A stretch of DNA of 24,239 nt from CAYOHP01 sp964403795 [NCBI: uncultured bacterium] (lineage in GTDB: Bacteria; Muiribacteriota; UBA6191; CAZXTJ01), in contig CAYOHP010000062.1 in NCBI GenBank assembly GCA_964403795.1, positions 10,473 through 34,711 on the forward strand. The letters run 5' to 3'. A program made the translations under genes and the position numbers. Below are positions 9,271 through 16,424 of this stretch, one piece after another; position 1 is the first letter of the stretch, and each line of letters opens with the position of its first letter. The notes under the pieces are model-generated. The model was not told where the DNA came from and did no database searches. It saw nothing but the letters and a program-made list of their open reading frames with translations.

Positions 9271-10509
9271 CTACCCCGGCGGCAGCTCCGGCGGATCGAC
9301 CGGGGTGACCTTGCCCTGGAGGCCCTCCTCCATGAACCGCACCAGATCCGCCTTCTCCGCCACGGTCAGACCCAGGGGCTTCACCTTCGGCGAGAGCCAG
9401 GGATTCTTGTGGCCACCCTTGTCATAGAACTCGACCACCTCGGCCAGGGTCTTCTGGCTCCCGTCATGCATGTAGGGAGCGGTGTCCTTGATGTTCCGGA
9501 GCGTGGGGGTCTTGAAGGCGCCGCGATCGGCCTCCTTCTTGGTGAAGTCCTCCCGACCCTTGTCGAAGTCGGGCTTGTCCATGCCCACGCCCAGGTTGTG
9601 GTACAGCTCGTCGGCCAGGTTGGGACCCACGTGGCACAGCGAGCACTGGCCCTTGCCGAAGTAGACCTCCCGACCCCGGAGCGCCGCCTCGCTCATCTTG
9701 TTGGCCTGCCACGCCAGCAGGACCTCGCTGCGCCTGGCCTTTTCCTCGGCGCTCGCCCCCGGATCCTCGGGTGCCTTCAGGAAGGGTTCGGCCCGCTCGT
9801 AGTAGTCGTTGGGGGCGCCGCCCGCCAGCACCGTCCGCTCGAACGCCGCGATCGCCTTGGCGATCCGGTCGGGGCTGGCCGGCCCCCCGAAGACCTTCTC
9901 GAACTGGATCTTGTAGCCGGCGATCCCGTTCAGGCGGACCACCGCCTCGTCCACCGTGAACCCCATCTCGATGGGATTTCCGATCGGCCCCAGGGCCTGT
10001 TCCTCCAGGCTGGCCGCCCGCCCGTCCCAGAACTGGGCCCGGGAGAAGAGCCGGTTCATCACCGTCGGCGCGCTGCGCCCGCCCTTCTGGCCGCGGATCC
10101 CGGTCGAGACCGGGGCCTGGTCGGTCCACCCCTTCTTGGGGTCGTGGCAGGTGGCGCAGGAGACCGTCGAGTCCCGCGACAGCCGGGTGTCGAAGTAGAG
10201 CTGCCGACCGAGTTCGACCTTGGCGAGGGTGATCGGGTTGTCCTCCGGGACCCAGCGTTCGTCCACGAACAACCCGGCCAACTCGTCAGGGAGGAAGGCC
10301 TTGTGCTGCGCAGGATCCGCCAGTCGACGGGCGGTCTTGGCCTCGAACCCGCCCACGTCGGCGCCCGGCTGGCCGCACCCGGCCACGACCAGCGCCAGGC
10401 ACACCGCGGCCAGGCCCGAGGGACGCTCCGGCGTCCTGGTGGCGTGATCCCAACTCGAGCCCGGCTTCCCGGCCTTCCCCCCGGAGCCCCCGCTGGCGTG
10501 CGCAGTCAT
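9271..10509 (-). CDS. Di-haem cytochrome c peroxidase (CcpA/MauG family), probable lipoprotein
   Basis: 412 aa. ATG 10509 is preceded by AAGGAG at 7-nt spacing; the frame extends much further upstream but without support. Two haem c sites are visible: C118-A-T-C-H122 and C289-S-L-C-H293. The family pattern around them includes KVELGRQLYFDTRLSRD, SAPTVMNRLFSRAQFWDGR, FKTPTLRNIKDTAPYMHDG (M347 is a likely axial ligand) and LAEVVEFYDKGG. The enzyme reduces H2O2 to water in the periplasm using electrons from small cytochromes or cupredoxins. The N-terminus has a hydrophobic run ending in the lipobox VAGC (C45), so lipid anchoring is likely. The roughly 30-residue Gly/Ser/Lys-rich leader before the hydrophobic run is unusually long. 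It is divergent from the kinase-like gene, with 108 bp between the two start codons, and ends at its own terminator (9202-9229). Confidence 0.93.
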   Translation of the reverse strand: MTAHASGGSGGKAGKPGSSWDHATRTPERPSGLAAVCLALVVAGCGQPGADVGGFEAKTARRLADPAQHKAFLPDELAGLFVDERWVPEDNPITLAKVELGRQLYFDTRLSRDSTVSCATCHDPKKGWTDQAPVSTGIRGQKGGRSAPTVMNRLFSRAQFWDGRAASLEEQALGPIGNPIEMGFTVDEAVVRLNGIAGYKIQFEKVFGGPASPDRIAKAIAAFERTVLAGGAPNDYYERAEPFLKAPEDPGASAEEKARRSEVLLAWQANKMSEAALRGREVYFGKGQCSLCHVGPNLADELYHNLGVGMDKPDFDKGREDFTKKEADRGAFKTPTLRNIKDTAPYMHDGSQKTLAEVVEFYDKGGHKNPWLSPKVKPLGLTVAEKADLVRFMEEGLQGKVTPVDPPELPPG

Positions 10510-10524
10510 GATGCAACTCCTTCG

Positions 10525-10534
10525 GTGCCGGCAC
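10525..10534. promoter_or_regulatory. 10-bp palindrome in the divergent peroxidase/kinase-like intergenic region
   Basis: GTGCCGGCAC is a perfect palindrome immediately upstream of the peroxidase Shine-Dalgarno, within the 108-bp gap (10510-10617) that must hold the promoters of both genes. It could be an operator. Short GC palindromes arise by chance in DNA of this composition, so support is weak. I found no convincing -35/-10 pair for either direction. Confidence 0.2.
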
Positions 10535-10617
10535 TGTACCCGAATCCACGGTCTGCCCGGGACCTCGGTACGGTTTGGCACCGAGCTTGCGGAGCACAGG
10601 GGCGAGGAAGGCAGCCC

Positions 10618-12117
10618 GTGCGCCCCGGATCCCGTCCCATGTTCCCGGCGATCGTCCTGGCCCTGGTGCTGGGGCGGCTCGCGCCGGGTTCCGCCCAGCC
10701 CGAGATCCGGGTCGAGGGCGTGACCCCGGTGGATACCGCGGTGCGCGGCGTGACCACCACGTTCTACGCCGAGGTCGAAGGGCGGAGGTTCTTCTTCAAG
10801 CGGGACGGCGAGCTCTGGCTGGGCCGGGGCGAGAACCGCTGGCGCTTCATGCGCTCCGGGAACTTCGAGGCCGAGATCGTCGCCTCCCAGGTGATGCGCT
10901 CTCTCGGACTCGCCGCGCCCCGCTGCCGGGCGGTACGGATCGCCGGCATGGAAGGCGTCTACCTCCAGTTCGAGCACCTCCAGGACGTGGTCCCCCAGGG
11001 AGAGCTGCGGGCCGCCCACGAACTCTCGAACCTGGAGCACCGGCGCATCGACCGCGCCTCCATGGCTCGCCTGGCGCTCGCCGACGTAGTGCTCGGGAAC
11101 GGCGACCGCCACATGCGAAACCTCTGGTTCCGGGTCCCGGCCGACGGTGGTCCGATCCAGCCGATCCCCATCGACCACAACCTGGCGCTGGCCACCGAGA
11201 GGGTGATCCCCGAGACCCATGCCCAGCGCCACCTGGTCCCGACCCTCGAGGGCCTGGCCCTCGACCCGTCCGTCACCTCCGACACCGAAGTGCACCGGGC
11301 CAGCCAGGCCGGCCGACCCGAGCCCCTGCTCCGCCAGAACGACTTCTACGATGGCCTGCTGGAGCGGGCTGCGGGCGACCGTGCGGTCGCCGAGGAGATG
11401 GTGCGGGCGGCCGACGAGATCCGGGAGCGGTTGACCGACGACCTGCTGCGCCGGATCGTCGAGCGGGTCCCGGACGAGGCCATCACCGGGGGCGACGCAG
11501 CGGCCCGCCGGGCCGAGATCCTCGAACTGGTGAAGCGCCGCCGTGACCTGCTGCCGGCCTGGATGCGCTCGTTCGTCGCCGAGGTGCTCCCCCATCCACC
11601 GCTAGCGGGCCGCGTCCGCGCCGAGGCCACGGCCCGGGTCGCGCCCCGGGAGCTCCCGGGCGGATCCGGCGACCCCTTCGGCATGGGCGAGGCCGAGCCC
11701 GGACGCACCGCCCGGGAAGGCGGCTCGGCTCCCGGTGCCGGGTCCGAAGGTCCTGGCTCCGGCCCCAGGGTCGGCGAGCCCGGCACGATCCTCACCCGCG
11801 CCGAGATCGAGGGACTGGCGAGCGAACTCGCCACCCGGGCCCGCGAGCTGGCCGCCTCGGGGCGGGTCGCCGAGGCCCAGGGTCTCTCCCGTCTGGCGCG
11901 GGAGCTGACGTCGGCCCCGACCCAGGGAACCGCGGGAGCGGTCGCCGAAGTCCGGGTGCGGCTCGACACCCTGGTCGAACGCCTGGGTCTCGAGGCCGGA
12001 GTGCGGGAGACGGTCCGGGGCGAGGCCCTGCGGATCGCCGAGGCGAGGCGGATCCGGACCGGCACCCCGGGCGTCGGTGCCCCGCCTGCGGTCCGCCCCC
12101 GGATCCGGCTCCCGTAG
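10618..12117 (+). CDS. Putative exported kinase with PI3/4-kinase/HipA/FAM20-like catalytic core
   Basis: 499 aa from GTG 10618, chosen because AGGAAGG lies 6 nt upstream and the extra residues (RPGSRP) give the hydrophobic run AIVLALVLG a positive n-region. An internal ATG at 10639 is the alternative. A Sec signal is predicted by eye, with cleavage near GSAQ (about residue 26). The core shows FFFKRDGELW (K61, candidate ATP lysine), GNFEAEIVASQVMRSLGL (E84/E86, candidate helix-C glutamate), LGNGDRHMRNLWF (catalytic D163, H165, N168) and PIPIDHNLAL (metal-binding D186). The DRHxxN...IDH arrangement is that of PI3/4-kinases and of the related HipA and secretory FAM20 kinases. All key residues are present, so activity is plausible; target unknown. 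After residue 325 a Gly/Pro/Glu linker leads to a helical Arg/Ala-rich tail (395-480) that I do not recognise. The signal peptide is short and contains an Arg, so export is an inference. Confidence 0.75.
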   Translation: MRPGSRPMFPAIVLALVLGRLAPGSAQPEIRVEGVTPVDTAVRGVTTTFYAEVEGRRFFFKRDGELWLGRGENRWRFMRSGNFEAEIVASQVMRSLGLAAPRCRAVRIAGMEGVYLQFEHLQDVVPQGELRAAHELSNLEHRRIDRASMARLALADVVLGNGDRHMRNLWFRVPADGGPIQPIPIDHNLALATERVIPETHAQRHLVPTLEGLALDPSVTSDTEVHRASQAGRPEPLLRQNDFYDGLLERAAGDRAVAEEMVRAADEIRERLTDDLLRRIVERVPDEAITGGDAAARRAEILELVKRRRDLLPAWMRSFVAEVLPHPPLAGRVRAEATARVAPRELPGGSGDPFGMGEAEPGRTAREGGSAPGAGSEGPGSGPRVGEPGTILTRAEIEGLASELATRARELAASGRVAEAQGLSRLARELTSAPTQGTAGAVAEVRVRLDTLVERLGLEAGVRETVRGEALRIAEARRIRTGTPGVGAPPAVRPRIRLP

Positions 12118-12129
12118 GCCCGGGAGAGG

Positions 12130-13017
12130 CTACCTCGCGGCGGTCGCCGCCGGCCTCTCGACCAGCCCCCCCGGGAAGCGCATCCGTGCTTCCACGATCC
12201 TGCCTTCGGTGTCATGGACCTGAAGGGTCTCGTACTTGGTCATCGTGAGGTGCAGGATCCCGATGGGGAAGTGGGGAAGGTGGGGGTCGACGAGCACCCG
12301 GCGCCTCGGATCCCACATGACCGGAGCCGCATGGGTCGTCCAGTTGCACCAGCCCGGCAGGATCGCGGTGCGGTCGGCGAGCCCGTCCAGATGGATCGCC
12401 AGGTTCAGGCCGAGCTGGTCCACGATGCCGCGGTACTTGACGATCCCCTCGCCCAGGCGCCGCTCCCAGGCCTTCCAGTGGGGCGCGTCATGCCGGATCG
12501 CGAACACCCCGGCGTTGAGCATGGGGAAGCTCCGGATCCTCTCCGCGATCTCCTCGCCGTAGGCGATCCGGTAGAACTTGCCGAAGCGCTCGGCCGACGC
12601 CTTCCACAGCCCGTAGAGGAGCCCGTTGGACCGGTGCACTTCGCAGGTCACGGCCATACCCTTCTCCGCCGCGCCACCCAGGTAGAGGTCGAGCGCCAGG
12701 CCTTCCTGGACCCAGGCGTCGGCGTCCACCCAGAGGTAGACGTCGAAGCCGGGGAAGTACCGGTGGAAGAACGGCCGCGCCAGGATGGCCCGCAGGTGGC
12801 CGGGAGCCTGGTCGCGGTCCGGGAACTCGAAGTCCCATCCCGGCACCACCACATGCTCGACATGCTCACGGACCCAGGCGAGCTGCTCCGGTTCGAGCCC
12901 GAGGTCGAGGAAGGCGAGTTCCATCCCGGGACGGCGGTGCCGGCGCAGGGAAGAGACCGTCCCCTGGACCAGGCCGAAGAAGCCGGCGTCGGCCCCCGTG
13001 ATGGCGACCGACCTCAA
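12130..13017 (-). CDS. DxD-motif glycosyltransferase (GT-A fold, GT8-like)
   Basis: 295 aa. The start is taken as TTG 13017, whose TTGA overlaps the TGA stop of the preceding gene and which places the first beta strand (RSVAITGADAGFFGL) at the N-terminus. The alternative ATG 13074 would add 19 residues and overlap the upstream gene by 61 bp. The nucleotide-sugar metal motif is D98-A-D100 in VYLWVDADAWVQ. Further on are FPMLNAGVFAIRHD and IVDQLGLNLAIH, the 'N-G-F' and 'DQ..LN' signatures typical of retaining GT-A enzymes such as GT8, and a C-terminal H-rich IGILHLTM segment. No membrane helix is seen, so it is likely cytosolic. Third gene of the operon with the triple methyltransferase. Sugar donor and acceptor are unknown. 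It ends 12 bp from the convergent kinase-like gene. Confidence 0.82.
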   Translation of the reverse strand: MRSVAITGADAGFFGLVQGTVSSLRRHRRPGMELAFLDLGLEPEQLAWVREHVEHVVVPGWDFEFPDRDQAPGHLRAILARPFFHRYFPGFDVYLWVDADAWVQEGLALDLYLGGAAEKGMAVTCEVHRSNGLLYGLWKASAERFGKFYRIAYGEEIAERIRSFPMLNAGVFAIRHDAPHWKAWERRLGEGIVKYRGIVDQLGLNLAIHLDGLADRTAILPGWCNWTTHAAPVMWDPRRRVLVDPHLPHFPIGILHLTMTKYETLQVHDTEGRIVEARMRFPGGLVERPAATAAR

Positions 13018-15155
13018 TCCTTCACCCGCTTCACGAAGCCGTTGGTGCACCAGGTGGCGTTGTGGCCGAACCAATCGGTGAGCCCGACGTCCAGTGCGTA
13101 GTCCGTCGGATGGGCCAGCAGGAATTCCTTCAGGGCCTTCCCGGGTCCCCCCCGGTAGACCTCCGCCTCGCCGAGGTCCGTGAGGATGCCGTCCTCCACC
13201 ACCAGGTAGTCGCCGGCGCGGAGCCGGGGATGGAAGAACTCGAGGACCTTGGCGGTCGCCACCGAGTCATGCGAGCCGTCCTCGACCACCAGCCAGGGAT
13301 GCGGAGCGGTCTCCAGGAGCTCGACCGGCAGCACCTCGGCGAGCCGTCGCTGGTCCCCGGTCCAGAACCGGATCGCCGGGTGCTCGACCCCGGTCACCGC
13401 CGCGACGTCGACGGAGTGGATGCACCCTTCGATCCCGAAGTTGGCGAGCATGTCCGCGAACCAGAAGGCACTCCCACCCCGGTACGAGCCGATCTCGAAC
13501 ACGGTGTGGGGCTTCAGGTCCCAGAGGAGCAGCGGGTAGAGCGCCATCTCGAAGGGACTCTTCGCCATCGGGACACCCCGGTACCGATAGCGCAGCACGC
13601 CGCGTTGGATCGGTCCCAGGACCTCCGGGGGAAGGCTGGTCGCCCAGGACCGGGCGGCCCGGACGACCGCCGGCGAAGGCGGCCGGGTCGCCCTCTGCGG
13701 CGGGGCAGGCACGCCCGAGGGCGGAGCCTGGCCCTTCACCATCCACACCGCGACGCCGCCTACCGGGGAGAACCACGGGGACAGGCCGCGCTCGGCCACG
13801 AATTCGTCCACCGCCTTCCGGCATCCCGACCAGTCGAAGTAGTCGTCGATCTGGACGAAGCCTCCCTCCACGACCGGGTCGTAGAGGTGGTCGAGGACGT
13901 CGCGGGTCGAGCGGTAGAAGTCGCCGTCGGCATGGAGCAGGGCGATCGGCCCCATGCGTTCCTTCCACTCGGGCAGCGTGTCGGAGAAGAGACCCTGGAC
14001 GACCTCGACGTCGCCGCTCCGCCCCAGGCTCCCGAGCAGGGGGTCGATCCACTTCTCCCGGGGCGCCGCCAGGGATCCGGTTCCCCAGGGGGTGAGATTG
14101 GCCGGGGTATCGCCCTTGCGGTCGACTTCCTCGGCCTCCGGCATCCCGGCGAAGGTGTCGCAGGCGAAGACCTTGCGGGGCCTCCGGCTGTGCCGGGCGA
14201 CGACCTGGGCCAGCACGGCCGCCGAACCTCCCCGCCAGGATCCGCACTCGACCAGGTTCCCGGGGAGGTCTTCCTCGCAGATCCGGCGGGCCGCCCGGTA
14301 GAGCGAGAGCAGGCGCGGCATGTTCAGCATGGTCATGCCCTTGACCGACTGCTCGAGCTCCCGGTACTCGCGCCACCGGTCCAGGCCGGAGACCTCGAAT
14401 CCCTCGAGGTGGGCGGGCAGCTCCCACTCGACCCGAGGGTCGGGGATGTGGTCGGGAGGCTCCACCGCTCCTCGCCATGCCACGCCCATGATCTGCATCG
14501 TCTGGTAGACCCGGGTCTTCCATCCGAGGTCGCGCAGACGGGCGAGACCGGCGGCGACATGGGGAGACGCCAGGTCGTGGAACAGGACCATGGCGTCGGG
14601 AGCCGCGAAGCGGGCAGCCACCTCGGCATCCCGGCGCGGCGCCTCGCCCTCGTGGTCCCCGTCGACGAAGATCAGGGACCAGCCCCCCGCCTTCCCCGCC
14701 GCCAGCTCCTCGACGGTCCGCGGACTCCGGCCGGGAACCAGCTCGACCCGGTCGGCCACGCCCGCTCGCCGGAGCGAATCGGCGATCCCGTCCTTGACCG
14801 CCGGCTTTGCGAGTTCGGGATCGACCACCTGCAGGCGCACGCCGCCGTGGGCCAGATGGGCCGTCGACCAGCCTCGCCAGCAGCCGATCTCGAGGGCATC
14901 CTTGCCGGCCATGGTGCGGGCGGCCGCCAGCAGCAGGTGGGCCTCGTCCCGGCTCACGAACCCGATGGCAGGGTTGTCGCTGTGGACCCGGAAGGTGTGC
15001 GGCACCGCCTTGCGGAGCCACGGCCAGGTCAAGGCCCCCGGGTCGCCCAGTTGTATCCCGGGGAAGGCCTCGTCGAGACGCGCGTAGACGATCCCCGGGG
15101 CGACGTAGTCCCAGCGCTTGGGAGCCTCCTCGTCCTGTGCCTCGCTCGGGCTCAT
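13014..15155 (-). CDS. Three-module SAM-dependent methyltransferase: Methyltransf_24-like + TylF-like + CmcI-like
   Basis: 713 aa, open throughout, with ATG 15155 sharing ATGA with the stop of the hydrolase gene. Three Rossmann-type modules follow one another, each with its own glycine-rich SAM motif: EIGCWRGWSTAHLA (residues 89-102), ECGSWRGGSAAVLA (303-316) and EIGSYRGGSAFWFA (554-567). Each also has a downstream acidic motif: FVDGDHEG (163), LLHADGDFYRST (406) and VVEDGSHD (623). Module 1 (about 60-230) resembles Methyltransf_24 (LFHDLASPH). Module 2 (about 265-475) carries TylF/MycF sugar O-methyltransferase signatures (ADGDFYRST, QIDDYFDWSGCRKAVDEF). Module 3 (about 515-713) matches the CmcI / rhamnosyl O-methyltransferase family, including GPGKALKEFL and LTDWFGHNATWCTNGF. 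A Pro/Ala-rich linker (about 475-500) precedes module 3. Related families methylate sugar hydroxyls, so sequential O-methylation of one glycan is the likely job (inference). Confidence 0.88.
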   Translation of the reverse strand: MSPSEAQDEEAPKRWDYVAPGIVYARLDEAFPGIQLGDPGALTWPWLRKAVPHTFRVHSDNPAIGFVSRDEAHLLLAAARTMAGKDALEIGCWRGWSTAHLAHGGVRLQVVDPELAKPAVKDGIADSLRRAGVADRVELVPGRSPRTVEELAAGKAGGWSLIFVDGDHEGEAPRRDAEVAARFAAPDAMVLFHDLASPHVAAGLARLRDLGWKTRVYQTMQIMGVAWRGAVEPPDHIPDPRVEWELPAHLEGFEVSGLDRWREYRELEQSVKGMTMLNMPRLLSLYRAARRICEEDLPGNLVECGSWRGGSAAVLAQVVARHSRRPRKVFACDTFAGMPEAEEVDRKGDTPANLTPWGTGSLAAPREKWIDPLLGSLGRSGDVEVVQGLFSDTLPEWKERMGPIALLHADGDFYRSTRDVLDHLYDPVVEGGFVQIDDYFDWSGCRKAVDEFVAERGLSPWFSPVGGVAVWMVKGQAPPSGVPAPPQRATRPPSPAVVRAARSWATSLPPEVLGPIQRGVLRYRYRGVPMAKSPFEMALYPLLLWDLKPHTVFEIGSYRGGSAFWFADMLANFGIEGCIHSVDVAAVTGVEHPAIRFWTGDQRRLAEVLPVELLETAPHPWLVVEDGSHDSVATAKVLEFFHPRLRAGDYLVVEDGILTDLGEAEVYRGGPGKALKEFLLAHPTDYALDVGLTDWFGHNATWCTNGFVKRVKD

Positions 15156-16324
15156 CGGGCCATCAACCCCGCCTCCACGATCAAGATCGCGACCACCGCG
15201 TCGAGGGCGGGGCCGGCCTCGGCGATCCCGGCGTTGGCGGCCACCAGGATCGCCAGGTCGCGGGCCGGTGCCATCCACACCACCGCCGAGGAGCGGTTGT
15301 TGGAGCCGGTATGCGTCATGGCCTTGCCTCCCGCCCAGGGACGATCGGCCACGATCCACCCCATGGCGTAGCCGTGGGCCGGCTCGGGCAGGTGCAGGCG
15401 GCGATAGCTCTCCACGCCCAGATGGCCCGGCACCCCGCGGGCCCCGGCGAGCTGGTCGAGCACGAACCGGCCCCAGTCCTCGAAGCGGCAGTGGACGGTC
15501 CCGGCCGGGGCGATGGCGGGCGGGTTGTCGGCCCCCGGGACCCAGGGAGGCACCGGCTCGAGTCCCCGCTCGGTCCGCCGGTGTCCCCAGGGCTCGTCGA
15601 GCTTCGTCCGGCTCCCGGGCGCCCCGAAACCGCAGCCCTCCATCCCCAGCGGCCCGAACACCTCGCGCCGCATCAGCTCCTCGAAGTCGATCCCGGTCCG
15701 GCTCTCGGCCACGTGTCCGACCAGGGCATAGCCCAGGTTCGAGTACGCCCAAGCCTGTCCCGGGGGAAGGCCGGGAGCCCGTGCCAGGGTTGCCAGCGCC
15801 AGGCGCTCCCGCTGGCGGCGCGGCGGTTCGGACGAGGTGAAGAAGCCGGCCCAGAGCTCGGGATCGATCTCCTCGAGGCCTCCCGGGACGCCTCCACGAT
15901 GCAGCAGCAGCATCTCCAGCGTGACCGCCCGGTAGTCGGGATGCATGCGCTCTACCAGCTCGGGCAGGCCCTCGTCGAGGCGCAGGTCGAAGCGGAGGGT
16001 CCCCTTCTCGACCAGGCGCGCCACCAGCGCCGCGGTCAACGCTTTGCCGCAGGAGCCGAGGTGCATGCGGTCGCGGCGGCCCAGCGGCACCAGCTTGGGG
16101 AAGATGCCGCGGGCTCCCACCGCCCCCTGGGCCACGGCCCGCCCGTCGCGCAGCACCAGGGCGGAGAGTCCCGGCAGCCCGAATCCGTTCCGCAGCTTCT
16201 CGAGCAGCGGATCGAGATCGGGCGGGAGCCCGGCGGGGCGATCGGCTCCCGGGGCTGCCGGAGCTCCAGGGACCGCGACCGCCAACAACGTGGCGACGAG
16301 ACCGGGGACGAGGGAACGGCGCAT
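15152..16324 (-). CDS. Exported serine hydrolase, beta-lactamase class C / DD-peptidase (S12) fold
   Basis: 390 aa from ATG 16324; GGGAGGA lies very close upstream, and the translation opens with a Sec signal (MRRSLVPGLVATLLAVAVPG, cleavage near APAAPGA). The in-frame region back to 16426 reads no signal and is taken as untranslated. The active-site triad motifs of the S12/class C superfamily are all present: S91-C-G-K94 (SxxK), Y194-S-N196 (YxN) and H338-T-G340 (the KTG/HTG box). Family members include beta-lactamases, D-Ala-D-Ala carboxypeptidases, esterases and LovD-type acyltransferases, and HTG in place of KTG is common in the esterase/peptidase branch. It acts outside the cytoplasmic membrane. 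As first gene of the operon with a triple methyltransferase and a glycosyltransferase, it may act on the surface product rather than on antibiotics, but that is inference. Confidence 0.88.
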   Translation of the reverse strand: MRRSLVPGLVATLLAVAVPGAPAAPGADRPAGLPPDLDPLLEKLRNGFGLPGLSALVLRDGRAVAQGAVGARGIFPKLVPLGRRDRMHLGSCGKALTAALVARLVEKGTLRFDLRLDEGLPELVERMHPDYRAVTLEMLLLHRGGVPGGLEEIDPELWAGFFTSSEPPRRQRERLALATLARAPGLPPGQAWAYSNLGYALVGHVAESRTGIDFEELMRREVFGPLGMEGCGFGAPGSRTKLDEPWGHRRTERGLEPVPPWVPGADNPPAIAPAGTVHCRFEDWGRFVLDQLAGARGVPGHLGVESYRRLHLPEPAHGYAMGWIVADRPWAGGKAMTHTGSNNRSSAVVWMAPARDLAILVAANAGIAEAGPALDAVVAILIVEAGLMAR

Positions 16325-16374
16325 GTCCTCCCGACAATACCCCGACGGACCGTCCCCACCGTTTCCGGTCACGG

Positions 16375-16396
16375 CTGGAATACTGTTCAGATGTTC
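16375..16396 (+). promoter_or_regulatory. Candidate LexA/SOS-type box upstream of dnaE2
   Basis: Within the 100-bp divergent gap (16325-16424) lies CTGGAATACTGTTCAGATG, followed by TTCAC. The stretch CTGGAATACTGTTCAGA (16375-16391) agrees at most positions with the Myxococcus xanthus LexA motif as I recall it (ending GTTCAG). There is also a direct repeat GTTC-N4-GTTC (16385-16388 and 16393-16396), reminiscent of, though spaced differently from, the alphaproteobacterial GTTC-N7-GTTC box. It lies about 30-50 bp upstream of the dnaE2 ATG. DnaE2 genes are commonly LexA-controlled, which makes the location sensible. The match is by eye only. Confidence 0.35.
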
Positions 16397-16398
16397 AC

Positions 16399-16404
16399 TA
16401 TACT
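16399..16404 (+). promoter_or_regulatory. Probable -10 element of dnaE2
   Basis: TATACT matches the sigma-70 -10 consensus at 5 of 6 bases, 20 bp upstream of the dnaE2 ATG and directly after the candidate SOS box. At 17-bp spacing the -35 position reads TGGAAT (a weak 3 of 6), which would suit a regulated promoter. A repressor bound at 16375-16396 would cover the spacer. Confidence 0.4.
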
Positions 16405-16424
16405 GGGGAGGGACCGGTGACTCC

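Noticed and set aside
10510-11595. An upstream extension of the cytochrome c peroxidase frame
   Set aside because: It is antisense to the kinase-like gene. ATG 10509 has AAGGAG at the correct spacing.
15156-16337. A minus-strand extension that would add about 394 residues to the triple methyltransferase
   Set aside because: It lies entirely over the hydrolase gene in another frame and is Arg/Pro/Gly-rich. ATG 15155 with the ATGA overlap is a much better start.
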